From positions 74,334-138,333 of the forward strand of contig JAQUMH010000004.1 in NCBI GenBank assembly GCA_028718185.1: a stretch of 64,000 nt of DNA, read 5' to 3'. The notes beneath the pieces are model-generated. The model had not been told where the DNA came from and did not search any database. It saw only the letters and a program-made list of their open reading frames with translations. Source of the stretch: Elusimicrobiota bacterium (GTDB taxonomy: Bacteria; Elusimicrobiota; UBA8919). The number at the start of each line of letters is the position of its first letter. The first letter of the stretch is position 1. The position numbers and the translations under genes were made by a program. Positions 9,042 to 17,064 of this stretch are shown here, piece by piece.

Positions 9042-9725
9042 TCATTTTTGATTAATTACAGGTTTTTCTAAAACCTTTAATCTTTCGTCCGAAATATTTT
9101 TATAAGCTGTATTTGGATGTAAACTTCCAACGGTCTGATAATAAGAAATAGCAGATTGAATATCACCCATCGTTTCATAACATCTTGCCATTCCTATTTG
9201 TGACTCAGGAACAAGATAGTGCGCCGAATATTCTTCTGTAAGTTGTTTATATGAATTTATAGCTTCTTGATATTTACCGGAGTTTTCATATGAGTTAGCT
9301 ATTGAAAAAAGTATCATTGCTCCTAAATCTTCTTTCTTTTTCAATAGTGGCATTGCTAAGATATAGGATTTTACAGCCTCTTCATAACTTTTTTTAAGGT
9401 AAAGAGACTCTCCCTTATAAAAATATGCAAAACCTCCTTGTACACCTGATGGGTGTGTTTGAATTATCTGATCACAAAGTTGTATTGTCTGGTCAACCTG
9501 ACCTGCTCTCAAATATAATGATGCAAATCCAATCTGCTCACTTGCCAGTTGATCCGATTTTTCAAATCTATTAACTGTAATCACAGTTATAATGATAATT
9601 ATTCCTGCCACTATTATCGAGATAAGAGCTGTTTCTTTGTGTAATTTAGTGTAAGTTATAACTTTTTCTATGAAACTTTTCAAAAAATCTTTTTTTAGTT
9701 CGTCTTTTACCCATTGTCTAGCCAT
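9042..9725 (-). CDS. Membrane-anchored TPR protein
   Basis: 227 residues. A basic N-terminal segment is followed by one hydrophobic helix at about residues 33-52 (LISIIVAGIIIIITVITV), then tetratricopeptide repeats from about 65 to 215 (for example AYFYKGESLYLKKSYEEAVK and SIANSYENSGKYQEAINSYK). The layout of a single N-terminal anchor plus periplasmic TPRs resembles YfgM, a SecYEG-associated periplasmic chaperone subunit, but the resemblance is architectural only. Good SD (GAAGGAGAT). It ends before the barrel promoter, so it is a separate unit from the outer-membrane protein. Confidence 0.75.
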   Translation of the reverse strand: MARQWVKDELKKDFLKSFIEKVITYTKLHKETALISIIVAGIIIIITVITVNRFEKSDQLASEQIGFASLYLRAGQVDQTIQLCDQIIQTHPSGVQGGFAYFYKGESLYLKKSYEEAVKSYILAMPLLKKKEDLGAMILFSIANSYENSGKYQEAINSYKQLTEEYSAHYLVPESQIGMARCYETMGDIQSAISYYQTVGSLHPNTAYKNISDERLKVLEKPVINQK

Positions 9726-9763
9726 TTTATCTCCTTCAAGAAAATTAGCTTACTTCTTTAATA

Positions 9764-10399
9764 TTATAATAATTTTCTTGCATTTTTTTGCATTTTTTCA
9801 AAATAATCATAATTCAATTTTGATTCTTTTAAAATATCATTTATTTTTTCCCGGCTTAATAAATCCTTAGGTTGATGAGAATCTGTATTTAATATAAGGT
9901 TTGCATTATATTTCTTTGCTAATTTAGAAATATGTAAATTCCCCTTTTTATGACCATTTCTTGTAGTAATTTCAAGAAGTACATTTTTTTCGATTGAAAG
10001 TTTCACATCTTCATCACTGATAAATCCCGGATGTGCTAAAACATCACAGCCGGAAAGAATTGCTGCTCTATTTGTCCCTTTAGGAACCGGCTCAACAGGT
10101 GATTCACCGTGAACCAAAACAAGATTTGCCCCGAGTTTCCTTGCCTGTTTTACAGCTTTTGAAATAAGCTCCGAAGGAACGTATGTTATTTCACAACCTG
10201 CTAACACTTTAATTTTATAATATTTAGTCAATTCGCGTGTAATTCGTTTTATTCTTGTTATCACAAAATCTATATTAGAAAAATCACAATGGTCAGTTAA
10301 TCCAATAGCCGAATATCCTGCATTTTTAGCACGGCAGACAATTTCACTTGGCAACAAAACACCGTCAGAAAACAAAGTATGTGTATGTAAATCAATCAT
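9764..10399 (-). CDS. PHP-domain phosphoesterase (histidinol-phosphatase-like)
   Basis: 211 residues of PHP fold. Metal ligands are visible in order: DLHTHTLFSDG at the N-terminus (H-x-H), GLTDHCD near 35, GCEITY near 68, LAHPGF near 125 and NTDSHQP near 185. It is a short single-domain member of the type annotated as histidinol-phosphate phosphatase-domain protein. No other histidine genes are nearby, so a specific role in histidine synthesis is not supported; a nucleotide or sugar phosphate is equally possible. The gene lies 38 bp upstream of the TPR gene and has no clear SD. Confidence 0.75.
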   Translation of the reverse strand: MIDLHTHTLFSDGVLLPSEIVCRAKNAGYSAIGLTDHCDFSNIDFVITRIKRITRELTKYYKIKVLAGCEITYVPSELISKAVKQARKLGANLVLVHGESPVEPVPKGTNRAAILSGCDVLAHPGFISDEDVKLSIEKNVLLEITTRNGHKKGNLHISKLAKKYNANLILNTDSHQPKDLLSREKINDILKESKLNYDYFEKMQKNARKLL

Positions 10400-10407
10400 A
10401 AAATTAG

Positions 10408-10480
10408 TTATAGCGTTTTAGAGTTCGTAGAGTTTATAGAGTCGTAAACCCTATAACGCTATAACCCTAAAACCGTTCTT
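10408..10480. repeat. Intergenic repeat with TATAG-GTT/CTATAA units
   Basis: Short gap between the PHP gene and tRNA-Arg. It carries an inverted arrangement: GTTATAGCGTTTTAG on one side and CGCTATAACCCTAAAAC on the other. Between them are repeated GTAGAGTTTATAGAG-like units. No promoter or gene is evident in it. Confidence 0.5.
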
Positions 10481-10486
10481 TTAATT

Positions 10487-10560
10487 TACCCCTGAGAGGA
10501 GTCGAACCTCCGACAATCGGTTTAGGAAACCGATGCTCTATCCATCTGAGCTACAGGGGC
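10487..10560 (-). tRNA. tRNA-Arg (CCT anticodon)
   Basis: Minus-strand cloverleaf of 74 nt without encoded CCA. The acceptor stem is GCCCCTG with CAGGGG plus a terminal G-U pair. The D-arm is GCTC...GAGC, the anticodon stem TCGGT/ACCGA encloses the loop TTCCTAA, giving anticodon CCT (codon AGG), and the T-arm contains GGTTCGACTCC. The discriminator is A. Confidence 0.95.
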
Positions 10561-10660
10561 ACTAAAAGCAATTAACACCAATTAAAAGATTTAAAGATTC
10601 AAAGATTAATATCATTCTAATATTTCCAATCTTTCAATCTTTCCAATTTTTTAATCGCCT

Positions 10661-11173
10661 TTAATACTTTATCAGGGAAAATATTTCGTAGTTTTTCAGT
10701 TTTTCGTATGGATTCAAAAATGAAAGTTCTATTAAAAAACAAAGTCCTGATATTTTACCGCCAAGTTTTTCAATTAACGAACATACTGCTTTTGCAGTTC
10801 CGCCTGTAGCTAAGACATCATCAACAATTAATATATTTTCATCTTTTTCTATAGCATCTTCATGAATTTCAAGAATATCAGTGCCATATTCAAGTTGATA
10901 TTCTTCTTTTATCGTTTTGTAAGGTAGTTTCCCTTTTTTTCTTATCGGCACAAAACCGCAATTTAATTTTATAGCAAGTGCTGAACCAAACATAAATCCT
11001 CGTGACTCCATAGAAACAATCTTATCTATTTTAATATTCTTGTATTTCTTTGCCATATTGTTTATAGCAGATTTAAACGCTTTAGCGTTTTTTAACAATG
11101 GAGTTATATCTTTAAAAACGATCCCTTGTTTAGGAAAATCCGGCACATCACGTATAAACTTATTAAGATTCAT
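10661..11173 (-). CDS. apt: Adenine phosphoribosyltransferase
   Basis: 170 residues, the usual Apt length. It makes AMP from adenine and PRPP in purine salvage. The N-terminal FPKQGIVFKDITPLL and the PRPP-binding motif ILIVDDVLATGGTAKA (about residues 113-128) are diagnostic. The strong SD AGGAGG lies just before the ATG. It is transcribed in the same direction as the sigma-factor gene 99 bp upstream. The 100 bp on its 3' side up to tRNA-Arg are AT-rich with repeated CAATCTTT-like words and no gene. Confidence 0.95.
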   Translation of the reverse strand: MNLNKFIRDVPDFPKQGIVFKDITPLLKNAKAFKSAINNMAKKYKNIKIDKIVSMESRGFMFGSALAIKLNCGFVPIRKKGKLPYKTIKEEYQLEYGTDILEIHEDAIEKDENILIVDDVLATGGTAKAVCSLIEKLGGKISGLCFLIELSFLNPYEKLKNYEIFSLIKY

Positions 11174-11272
11174 TTTACCTCCTCCTTTTTTAATTGTTTT
11201 TTGTTTTATTGCTATAGTGTTGCTAATAAGAACACAAGAACGTTAGAACGCAAGAACACTATTATATTTACA

Positions 11273-12115
11273 TCACATTTCTTCTTTTTCAAAAAATCTT
11301 AATTTAACAACTGCTTGTTTTATTTTTTCAAATGCTTTTACTTCAATTTGACGGATTCTTTCACGTGTTAGATTAATTATTTTCCCTACTTCTTCAAGAG
11401 TATGTGGAATTTCTCCATCTAAACCAAACCTTAAAATTATAACTTTTTTTTCTTTTGGTGTAAGTTTTTCTAAAACTGTTTCCATTTGTTTTGTTATCAT
11501 TAAGTATTTTATGAAAATAGTCGGATCGTCTTTGTCGCCGTCAGAAATTACATCCGATAAAGAGATTGATTCATCTTCATCAATTTTTACATCAAGAGAA
11601 GTTACGGATTTTGAAACTTCCAGATTTTCCAAAAGGCGCAAAATATCTTCAGGTGAAAGTTTTAATCTTTTTGCAACTTCTTTAGATGTCGGGGTCCTGC
11701 CAAGTTTTTGCTTTAACCTGTCAAATTCTGTCAACCATTTTCTCAATTGAGTCATTACATGCTCGGGAATCCTGATTGTTTTGAGCTGTGAAGATACATA
11801 TCTGGAAATACATTGTGTTATCCAAAAAGTTGCATATGTTGAAAAATAATATCCTTTCCTTAAGTCGAATTTCTCGGTTGCTTTCATCAACCCTATATTT
11901 CCTTCTTCAATTAAATCTGAAAATGGTATGCCGGGTCTATAATATCTTCTTGCTATTGGAACTACAAGACGTAGATTTCCTTCAATCATTCTTTTCTTTG
12001 CATTTTTATCACCTTTTGCAATTCTAGGAACTAAAATTTCAATCTCTCTTTTAGTAATTCTTGGGATTTTTTTAATTGTTGCAAAGTAAAGTTTTACAGG
12101 GTCAAGTATGTCCAT
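11273..12115 (-). CDS. Sigma-70 family RNA polymerase sigma factor
   Basis: 280 residues with regions 1.2 to 4 and no long region 1.1. Region 1.2/2.1 is DPVKLYFATIKKIP...NLRLVVPIARRY, region 2.2-2.3 is DLIEEGNIGLMKATEKFD, region 2.4 is YYFSTYATFWITQCISRYV, and region 4.2 is TLEEVGKIINLTRERIRQIE. The length and region 2.4 resemble group 2/RpoS-type factors more than the housekeeping RpoD, whose consensus reads WWIRQAI at this place. It directs core polymerase to a promoter set, possibly stress or stationary-phase. SD GAGGTG lies before the ATG. The acylphosphatase gene is 12 bp upstream, so they may share a transcript. Confidence 0.88.
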   Translation of the reverse strand: MDILDPVKLYFATIKKIPRITKREIEILVPRIAKGDKNAKKRMIEGNLRLVVPIARRYYRPGIPFSDLIEEGNIGLMKATEKFDLRKGYYFSTYATFWITQCISRYVSSQLKTIRIPEHVMTQLRKWLTEFDRLKQKLGRTPTSKEVAKRLKLSPEDILRLLENLEVSKSVTSLDVKIDEDESISLSDVISDGDKDDPTIFIKYLMITKQMETVLEKLTPKEKKVIILRFGLDGEIPHTLEEVGKIINLTRERIRQIEVKAFEKIKQAVVKLRFFEKEEM

Positions 12116-12127
12116 AGTTCACCTCAC

Positions 12128-12403
12128 TTAAAATGTAATTTTAAAATCTTTGAATTCGTTATTTATAATTGTTACTTTTTTTATATTCATATCATTAACT
12201 TTCGCAAATGGATGTTCAGTTTTTATTGATTCTATAAAATCCTTAAGACTATTTTCCTCGCCTTCTGCAATAATCTTTACGCTCCCGTCAGAAACATTTT
12301 CTACATACCCGGTTATTCCTAATTTATTTGCTACCTTAACAACAAAATATCTATAACCAACCCCTTGCACTTCACCGAATACCGCTATTTCATACTTAAA
12401 CAT
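12128..12403 (-). CDS. acyP: Acylphosphatase
   Basis: 91 residues, standard size. It hydrolyses acyl phosphates in the cytoplasm. The catalytic Arg lies in GEVQGVGYRYF (residues 10-20) and the catalytic Asn in GYVENVSDGSV (about 35-45), both intact. There is no strong SD. It sits directly upstream of the sigma-factor gene and downstream of tRNA-Pro; no functional link to either is implied. Confidence 0.93.
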   Translation of the reverse strand: MFKYEIAVFGEVQGVGYRYFVVKVANKLGITGYVENVSDGSVKIIAEGEENSLKDFIESIKTEHPFAKVNDMNIKKVTIINNEFKDFKITF

Positions 12404-12468
12404 TAGATTTTTTTTAATATGAACAGAACATAAGAACTAAAGAACACAAGAATGCCTTATATTTTATA

Positions 12469-12542
12469 TCGGGGCGACTGGACTTGAACCAGCGGCCTTA
12501 CGGTCCCGAACCGTACGCTCTAGCCAACTGAGCTACGCCCCG
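12469..12542 (-). tRNA. tRNA-Pro (CGG anticodon)
   Basis: 74-nt cloverleaf on the minus strand. The acceptor stem CGGGGCG/CGCCCCG has the C1-G72 pair usual for tRNA-Pro. The anticodon stem TACGG/CCGTA encloses TTCGGGA, so the anticodon is CGG (codon CCG). The T-arm contains GGTTCAAGTCC, the discriminator is A, and CCA is not encoded. Confidence 0.95.
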
Positions 12543-12544
12543 CC

Positions 12545-12625
12545 ATTTAATAGAAACAGCGTTCTCAAGTTCTTAAGTTCTCAAGTTCTTGAGAACACTA
12601 GAACACAAGAGCATAAGAACGATTT
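12545..12625. repeat. AGAACACAAGAAC-type low-complexity repeats around tRNA-Pro genes
   Basis: The spacer between the two tRNA-Pro genes is made of words such as GTTCTCAAGTTCTTAAG and AGAACACTAGAACACAAGAG in both orientations, so it can fold on itself. The same words occur at 11225-11262 (upstream of the sigma-factor stop) and at 12421-12455. They look like a dispersed intergenic family, not promoters. Confidence 0.5.
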
Positions 12626-12636
12626 TATATTCCATA

Positions 12637-12708
12637 TCGGGGTGACAGGACTTGAACCTGCGACGACTCGCACCCCAAGCGAGTGCCCTACCACTGGGCC
12701 ACACCCCG
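12637..12708 (-). tRNA. tRNA-Pro (GGG anticodon)
   Basis: 72-nt cloverleaf on the minus strand. Acceptor stem CGGGGTG/CACCCCG with C1-G72. Anticodon stem CTCGC/GCGAG encloses TTGGGGT, so the anticodon is GGG (codons CCC and CCU). The D-loop has GTGGTAGG, the T-arm GGTTCAAGTCC, the discriminator is A, and CCA is not encoded. It is 94 bp upstream of the CGG isoacceptor. Confidence 0.95.
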
Positions 12709-12740
12709 AGTATCACTCAGGAACAAATTTCTTTGAAACA

Positions 12741-12760
12741 CCTGCCTACCGGCAGGCAGG
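12741..12760. repeat. GC-rich mini-palindrome CCTGCC...GGCAGG, copy 1
   Basis: CCTGCCTACCGGCAGGCAGG forms a hairpin in the gene-free stretch 12709-12957. Related copies are at 43340-43359 (overlapping the 3' end of btuD) and 49243-49262 (inside a riboswitch). The rest of this gap is AT-rich with no recognisable gene. Confidence 0.75.
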
Positions 12761-12957
12761 CTCGAAACGAACTCGTTCTACAATTTGCTCCTGGAACAAA
12801 TAAGTCGCAAATTTAGGTTCTGCAGAAATTTTTCCTTCATTCTTTTTGTTATAAGAATTTTTTTTAACCAAAAATTCTTAGCTTTTTTAAAAACCATGAG
12901 CAACATTGTAAATAAATTAAAATATTTGTCAATATGTTTTTTTCAAAATAGCTAATT

Positions 12958-13602
12958 TTATGATAAATTTGCTTTTTTACTCTTTATATATTCATATATT
13001 ATAGGTATAATAGATATCAAAATTATCATGAAAATTACTATTGTAAAATTTTCCTTAACACGGGGTATATTTCCAAAAAAATAACCGCCAAACATAAACA
13101 AAGATACCCATGCAATTCCTCCGGTTATATTGTATAATATAAATTTTGAATAAGTCATAGTTCCAACACCTGCCATAAAAGGTGCAAATGTTCTTATAAT
13201 AGGAACAAATCTGGCTAAAATTATAGTTTTTCCTCCATATTTAGCATAAAATTTCTCAGTTCTTTCAATGTATTCCTTTTTTATAAAACGCATTTTTTTC
13301 TTTTGAATAGTTTCCGGACCTAAAAAGTTTCCTATCCAATAATTCACAGTATCACCTAAAATTGCCGCTATAACTATAAAAATAAATAGTGGTATTATAT
13401 TTAGAGATCCTGCTGCTGCTAATGTTCCTACAACAAAAATTAGCGAGTCTCCCGGAAGAAATGGAGTTACAACCAATCCTGTTTCACAAAATACAATTAA
13501 AAATAGAATAAGATATACCCACATGCCATAATTTTCAATTAGCAATACAAGATACTTATCTAAATGTAACAACACATTAACAAAATTTATTATTAATTCC
13601 AT
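12958..13602 (-). CDS. DedA-family (VTT domain) membrane protein
   Basis: 214 residues with several hydrophobic helices. Family marks are ETGLVVTPFLPGDSLIFVVG near residues 41-60 (the re-entrant loop), GNFLGPETIQKKKMRF, and FYAKYGGKTIILARFVPIIRTFAPFMAGVG around 120-150 (conserved Arg residues). DedA proteins are inner-membrane proteins linked to lipid-carrier flipping and membrane homeostasis. It starts 1 bp after the pcm stop, so it belongs to the housekeeping operon. Confidence 0.92.
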   Translation of the reverse strand: MELIINFVNVLLHLDKYLVLLIENYGMWVYLILFLIVFCETGLVVTPFLPGDSLIFVVGTLAAAGSLNIIPLFIFIVIAAILGDTVNYWIGNFLGPETIQKKKMRFIKKEYIERTEKFYAKYGGKTIILARFVPIIRTFAPFMAGVGTMTYSKFILYNITGGIAWVSLFMFGGYFFGNIPRVKENFTIVIFMIILISIIPIIYEYIKSKKANLS

Positions 13603-13603
13603 A

Positions 13604-14251
13604 TCAACTTACCCCATATTTGCCTATAAGTGGAACAAAAACCACTTTACCATAATTCTGTATTTTTAATTCATTATTTGTTTTATTTCCGACTATTAAA
13701 TATTGCGAAAATCTGTCTCCTACTGGAATTACAATTCTTCCGCCATCTGCAAGTTGATCAACAAGTGGCTGTGGAATATTTTCACCTCCAGCTGTTACTA
13801 TAATCCTGTCATATGGTGCATATTCCTTTAGTCCCTCTGTTCCATCAGAATTGAATAAAAAGATATTTTTATAGCCAAGATCTTCAAAAATATGTTTTGC
13901 TTTATTATAAAGCGTTAAAATTCTCTCAACAGAATAAACTACATCTGAAAGTTCTGATAATATCGCTGTTTGGTAACCGGAACCTGTTCCAATTTCCAAA
14001 ACTTTTTCATCTCCGGTAAGGGAAAGCAACTCTGTCATTAGTGCTACAATGTAAGGCTGAGAAATTGTTTGTCCTTCTTCAATTGGAAGCGGGTGGTCAC
14101 TATAGGCTTCATCATAATATTTTTTGTCAATAAATTTTTCTCTTGGAATTTTTGCTATTGCTCCAATTACTTTTTTATTAGTTATTCCTCTTATAATAAT
14201 TTGGTTTTCTATCATCTCCTTCCGTAATTGTTTGAAATCTTTAATCATCAT
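13604..14251 (-). CDS. pcm: Protein-L-isoaspartate O-methyltransferase
   Basis: 215 residues. It methylates isoaspartyl residues of damaged proteins using SAM. Diagnostic segments are DHPLPIEEGQTISQPYIVA (about residues 50-68), the SAM site VLEIGTGSGYQTAIL (80-94) and RIIVTAGGENIPQPLVDQL. The gene begins with two consecutive ATG codons and overlaps the merR-type gene by 4 bp, so expression is coupled. Confidence 0.95.
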   Translation of the reverse strand: MMIKDFKQLRKEMIENQIIIRGITNKKVIGAIAKIPREKFIDKKYYDEAYSDHPLPIEEGQTISQPYIVALMTELLSLTGDEKVLEIGTGSGYQTAILSELSDVVYSVERILTLYNKAKHIFEDLGYKNIFLFNSDGTEGLKEYAPYDRIIVTAGGENIPQPLVDQLADGGRIVIPVGDRFSQYLIVGNKTNNELKIQNYGKVVFVPLIGKYGVS

Positions 14252-14598
14252 TTTAGAAGGTTATAAATAATTTCTAATTCCTTTTTTGCCTTTCTCAACA
14301 AATCAACAGAGATTGTCTCTTTCCCGAAATCCAACTCTAACTCTTTTTTTCTTTTCCTCTTTTCCTCTATTAAATATTTTTTTGTTCCGGCGATTGTAAA
14401 TCCTTTTATATAAAGTAAATCTTTAATTTTAAGAATTAAATCAACATCAGTTCTAATATATTTTCTTTGCCCGGAAGTTCCTCTAGCCGGTCTTAAAATA
14501 CGAAATTCCTGTTCCCAGTATCGCAGGATATACGACTTAACACCTGTTACCTTTTCTACTTCACCAATCGAAAAATAATTTTTATCTTCTAATTCCAT
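14248..14598 (-). CDS. MerR-family transcriptional regulator
   Basis: 116 residues. YFSIGEVEKVTGVKSYILRYW is the N-terminal winged helix-turn-helix of the MerR type, followed by RPARGTSGQRKYIRTDVDLIL and a short helical tail without an effector-binding domain or Cys cluster. This small form is commonly found near HU/IHF genes in many bacteria. It overlaps pcm by 4 bp. The regulated genes cannot be inferred. Confidence 0.88.
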   Translation of the reverse strand: MELEDKNYFSIGEVEKVTGVKSYILRYWEQEFRILRPARGTSGQRKYIRTDVDLILKIKDLLYIKGFTIAGTKKYLIEEKRKRKKELELDFGKETISVDLLRKAKKELEIIYNLLK

Positions 14599-14605
14599 AA
14601 CGAAC

Positions 14606-14716
14606 TCACGAATGAAATATCACGAATTTGTTTCACGAATGTTCACTAATAATACATAAGCAGTTATTCGTATCCATTCGTGATGTTTGCCTTCATTCGT
14701 GTTCCTTTATTCGTGA
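14606..14716. repeat. CACGAAT-type intergenic repeat, copy 1
   Basis: The HU-merR spacer has repeated CACGAAT on the left and ATTCGTG on the right, so the element is an imperfect inverted repeat able to form a long hairpin. Similar material is at 37947-38054, and a CGCGAAT variant at 50201-50260. It separates genes that otherwise look like one operon. Confidence 0.7.
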
Positions 14717-14718
14717 CT

Positions 14719-14979
14719 TTACTCTAATGGTGTTTCCGATGCTTTAAATCGTATGACTCGTTTTGATTTTATTTTTATAATTTCTTTTGTTTTTGGATTT
14801 CTTACTCTTCTTTCTTTTCGCATTTTAGCATACAGAGTACCAATACCTTTCAGGTGTACTTTATCGCCTTTTACAATAGAATTTTTAACTGCAATTAAAA
14901 ATTCTTCAAAAGCGTCTTGTGCTTCTTTTCTACAACATGTCCTTTTTGCCATTGATTCAATTATCTCTTTTTTATCCAT
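14719..14979 (-). CDS. HU/IHF-family DNA-binding protein
   Basis: 86 residues, a basic histone-like nucleoid protein. Helical N-terminus (KKEIIESMAKRTCCRKEAQD), the LKGIGTLYAKMRKERRVRNP beta-arm region with the conserved R-N-P tip, and a basic C-terminus. It lacks the usual F in the G-F-G-x-F motif (G-I-G-T-L here). The gene follows gpsA by 3 bp. Function in nucleoid structure is by family; whether it is HU or IHF is not decided. Confidence 0.9.
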   Translation of the reverse strand: MDKKEIIESMAKRTCCRKEAQDAFEEFLIAVKNSIVKGDKVHLKGIGTLYAKMRKERRVRNPKTKEIIKIKSKRVIRFKASETPLE

Positions 14980-14982
14980 TTT

Positions 14983-15963
14983 TTATTCCGGTTTTGCACT
15001 TCTTGACATGAGTGATATGATTGCTTTTTCAGGATCTTTATTCTCAAATATTATTTTATGTACTTCATTTGTTATAGGCATTTCAATTTTCAATTTCTTC
15101 GCCAGTTTCACAACAGCTTTTGTAGTAAATACACCTTCAACAGTCATGCCTATTTTTTTTATTGCATCATCTGTTTTTAAACCACTGCCCACAAGCTCGC
15201 CAAAACTTTCATTCCTGGATTTTTTTGAAAAAGATGTCATTACCAAATCACCTAAACCCGAAAGTCCTGAAAAAGTTTCTTTTTTTGCACCACACTTAAC
15301 CCCTAAACGTACAAGCTCAACGAGTCCCCGCGTTATAATTGCTGCCGTAGTATTATCTCCTAATCCTTTTCCTCTTGCTATTCCACAAGCAATCGCTATA
15401 ACATTTTTAAGTGCACCGCCAATCTCAACACCTGTAATATCTGAATTTGTATAAATTTTTAAATATTTTGATAAAAATATTTTTTGAATAATCAGAGTTC
15501 TATTTTGTTCACCGGCAGCTACAATTGTTGTAGGAAGTTTTTGAGCCACCTCAATGGCAAAACTTGGTCCTGATAAAACAACTATATTTTTTGTGCCTAA
15601 TTCTTCTCTGACTATTTCAGAGAGCCGTTTACCGGTTTTAATCTCAAGTCCTTTACTTGCAATAACAAAAATTTGTGTTTTATTTGTGTATTTTAGTATT
15701 TCTCTTAGAGTAGCTCTCATTACTTGTGACGGAATAACTAATAATATTACTTCAGCATCTTCAATAATCGAAATAATATTGTTTGTTATGAATATTTTCT
15801 CACTAAGATTTATATGTGGAAAAAACATAGGATATCTGTGTCGCTTTATATAAGCAATACGCGATTCATCAAATTCCCACAATGATACATTATGCCCATT
15901 TTCATATAAATGTTGCGCTAATGTTGCCCCCCATGCACCTGCCCCAAGCACTGATATTTTCAT
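14983..15963 (-). CDS. gpsA: Glycerol-3-phosphate dehydrogenase [NAD(P)+]
   Basis: 326 residues. It reduces dihydroxyacetone phosphate to sn-glycerol-3-phosphate for phospholipid synthesis. ISVLGAGAWGATLAQHL (2-18) is the NAD-binding loop; VVLSGPSFAIEVAQ and the catalytic Lys region EIGGALKNVIAIACGIARG (about residues 180-198), plus SGLGDLVMT, are all present. It starts 1 bp after plsY ends, and both act in the same pathway. Confidence 0.96.
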   Translation of the reverse strand: MKISVLGAGAWGATLAQHLYENGHNVSLWEFDESRIAYIKRHRYPMFFPHINLSEKIFITNNIISIIEDAEVILLVIPSQVMRATLREILKYTNKTQIFVIASKGLEIKTGKRLSEIVREELGTKNIVVLSGPSFAIEVAQKLPTTIVAAGEQNRTLIIQKIFLSKYLKIYTNSDITGVEIGGALKNVIAIACGIARGKGLGDNTTAAIITRGLVELVRLGVKCGAKKETFSGLSGLGDLVMTSFSKKSRNESFGELVGSGLKTDDAIKKIGMTVEGVFTTKAVVKLAKKLKIEMPITNEVHKIIFENKDPEKAIISLMSRSAKPE

Positions 15964-15964
15964 A

Positions 15965-16540
15965 TTAATTTTCTACTCCACCTAATATTTTCCGAATGTT
16001 TGATTTATGTCTCCACACTATAATAAATGCAAGTAATATAGCGATAAGTACTAAAATCAGCGATTCTTTCAATACGTATAAAAAAATAGGTAGCGATATT
16101 GCAGCAGATATTGAACCTAAAGCTACATATTTGGTTATAATCAAAACAACAACAAAAACAATAACAGCAAGAACAGCTGAAAGAGGTGCAAGTCCTAAAA
16201 ATATTCCACAACCGGTTGCTACACCTTTACCTCCTTTGAACCTTAAAAACGGTGTCCAAATATGTCCTAAAACCGCTAAAAAACCGGAAATTACAGGGAT
16301 AATAAGTAAATTATCGGAAAATAATTTTTTACTTATAAATACCGGAAAGAAACCTTTTAAGACGTCAATAACAAATGTTATTATTCCTGGTTTTTTACCA
16401 AGTGTTCTATATACATTTGTCGCTCCGGGATTGCCGCTACCATAATTCCGGATATCAATCCCATAAAAAATCTTTGAAATTAAATAGGCTGTCGGTATAG
16501 AACCGAATAAAAATGACAGCAATAAAATTAAAAATATCAC
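15965..16540 (-). CDS. plsY: Acyl-phosphate:glycerol-3-phosphate acyltransferase
   Basis: 191 residues, integral membrane. It makes lysophosphatidate from acyl phosphate and G3P. Signature segments are LLSFLFGSIPTAYLISK, GSGNPGATNVYRTLGKKPG (33-51) and the loop FLRFKGGKGVATGCGIFLG (about 98-116), which carry the catalytic and G3P-binding residues. It overlaps pgsA by 4 bp and precedes gpsA: three consecutive phospholipid genes. Confidence 0.96.
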   Translation of the reverse strand: MIFLILLLSFLFGSIPTAYLISKIFYGIDIRNYGSGNPGATNVYRTLGKKPGIITFVIDVLKGFFPVFISKKLFSDNLLIIPVISGFLAVLGHIWTPFLRFKGGKGVATGCGIFLGLAPLSAVLAVIVFVVVLIITKYVALGSISAAISLPIFLYVLKESLILVLIAILLAFIIVWRHKSNIRKILGGVEN

Positions 16541-17064
16541 TTTTTTTCAATCTCCTTAATTCCTGAAAAAGTATAATTCAAAGTTGAAATAATAATTACA
16601 AAAAGCATTAAATAAATTATTGTATTTATTGTCCTTGGAAAAATATTAATAAGTATAGAAAATATAACCACCATTTCCAAAACTGTTGTGGCTTTACCAA
16701 AGAATGTCGGTGAAACAACTGAATTCCCTGTAATATGAAATCTCAGCCACCATCCCAGAAAAACTATTATATCTTTTGTAATTACTACTATTGGTATCCA
16801 TAATGGTATCTTTTTAAGCGCTGCAAAAACTATAAAAGAACTGATTAAAAGAAATTTATCTGCAATAGGATCTAAAAGAGCACCTAATTGTGTCCGCTTT
16901 TTCATTACCCTTGCCAGCATTCCATCAAAAAAATCCGTCAATATACAAAAAGCGAATATGAAAACCGGAAGCCACTTGTTTTCTGCTAACACAGAAATAA
17001 CAAATACAGGGACTGCTATTATTCTTAAAACTGTTAGAGTATTCGGCAATGTAAGGTTTTTCAT
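16537..17064 (-). CDS. pgsA: CDP-diacylglycerol--glycerol-3-phosphate 3-phosphatidyltransferase
   Basis: 175 residues, multi-pass membrane protein. The CDP-alcohol phosphotransferase signature D-x2-D-G-x2-A-R-x8-G-x3-D-x3-D is complete in TDFFDGMLARVMKKRT followed by QLGALLDPIAD (about residues 42-68). It forms phosphatidylglycerophosphate. The N-terminal LPNTLTVLRIIAVPVF is also typical. It overlaps hflX upstream and plsY downstream by 4 bp each. Confidence 0.94.
   Translation of the reverse strand: MKNLTLPNTLTVLRIIAVPVFVISVLAENKWLPVFIFAFCILTDFFDGMLARVMKKRTQLGALLDPIADKFLLISSFIVFAALKKIPLWIPIVVITKDIIVFLGWWLRFHITGNSVVSPTFFGKATTVLEMVVIFSILINIFPRTINTIIYLMLFVIIISTLNYTFSGIKEIEKK

Noticed and set aside
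12545-12625. CRISPR-like array of AGAACACAAG words
   Set aside because: The units are irregular in length, occur in both orientations and have no spacers of constant size; there are no cas genes. No CRISPR array was found in the window.
14753-15454. A 233-codon open frame on the plus strand
   Set aside because: It lies antisense to gpsA and HU, has no SD, and its translation shows no motif; it is a by-product of codon bias on the other strand. The same applies to all other plus-strand frames, such as 42522-43010, 47050-47478 and 33810-34307.
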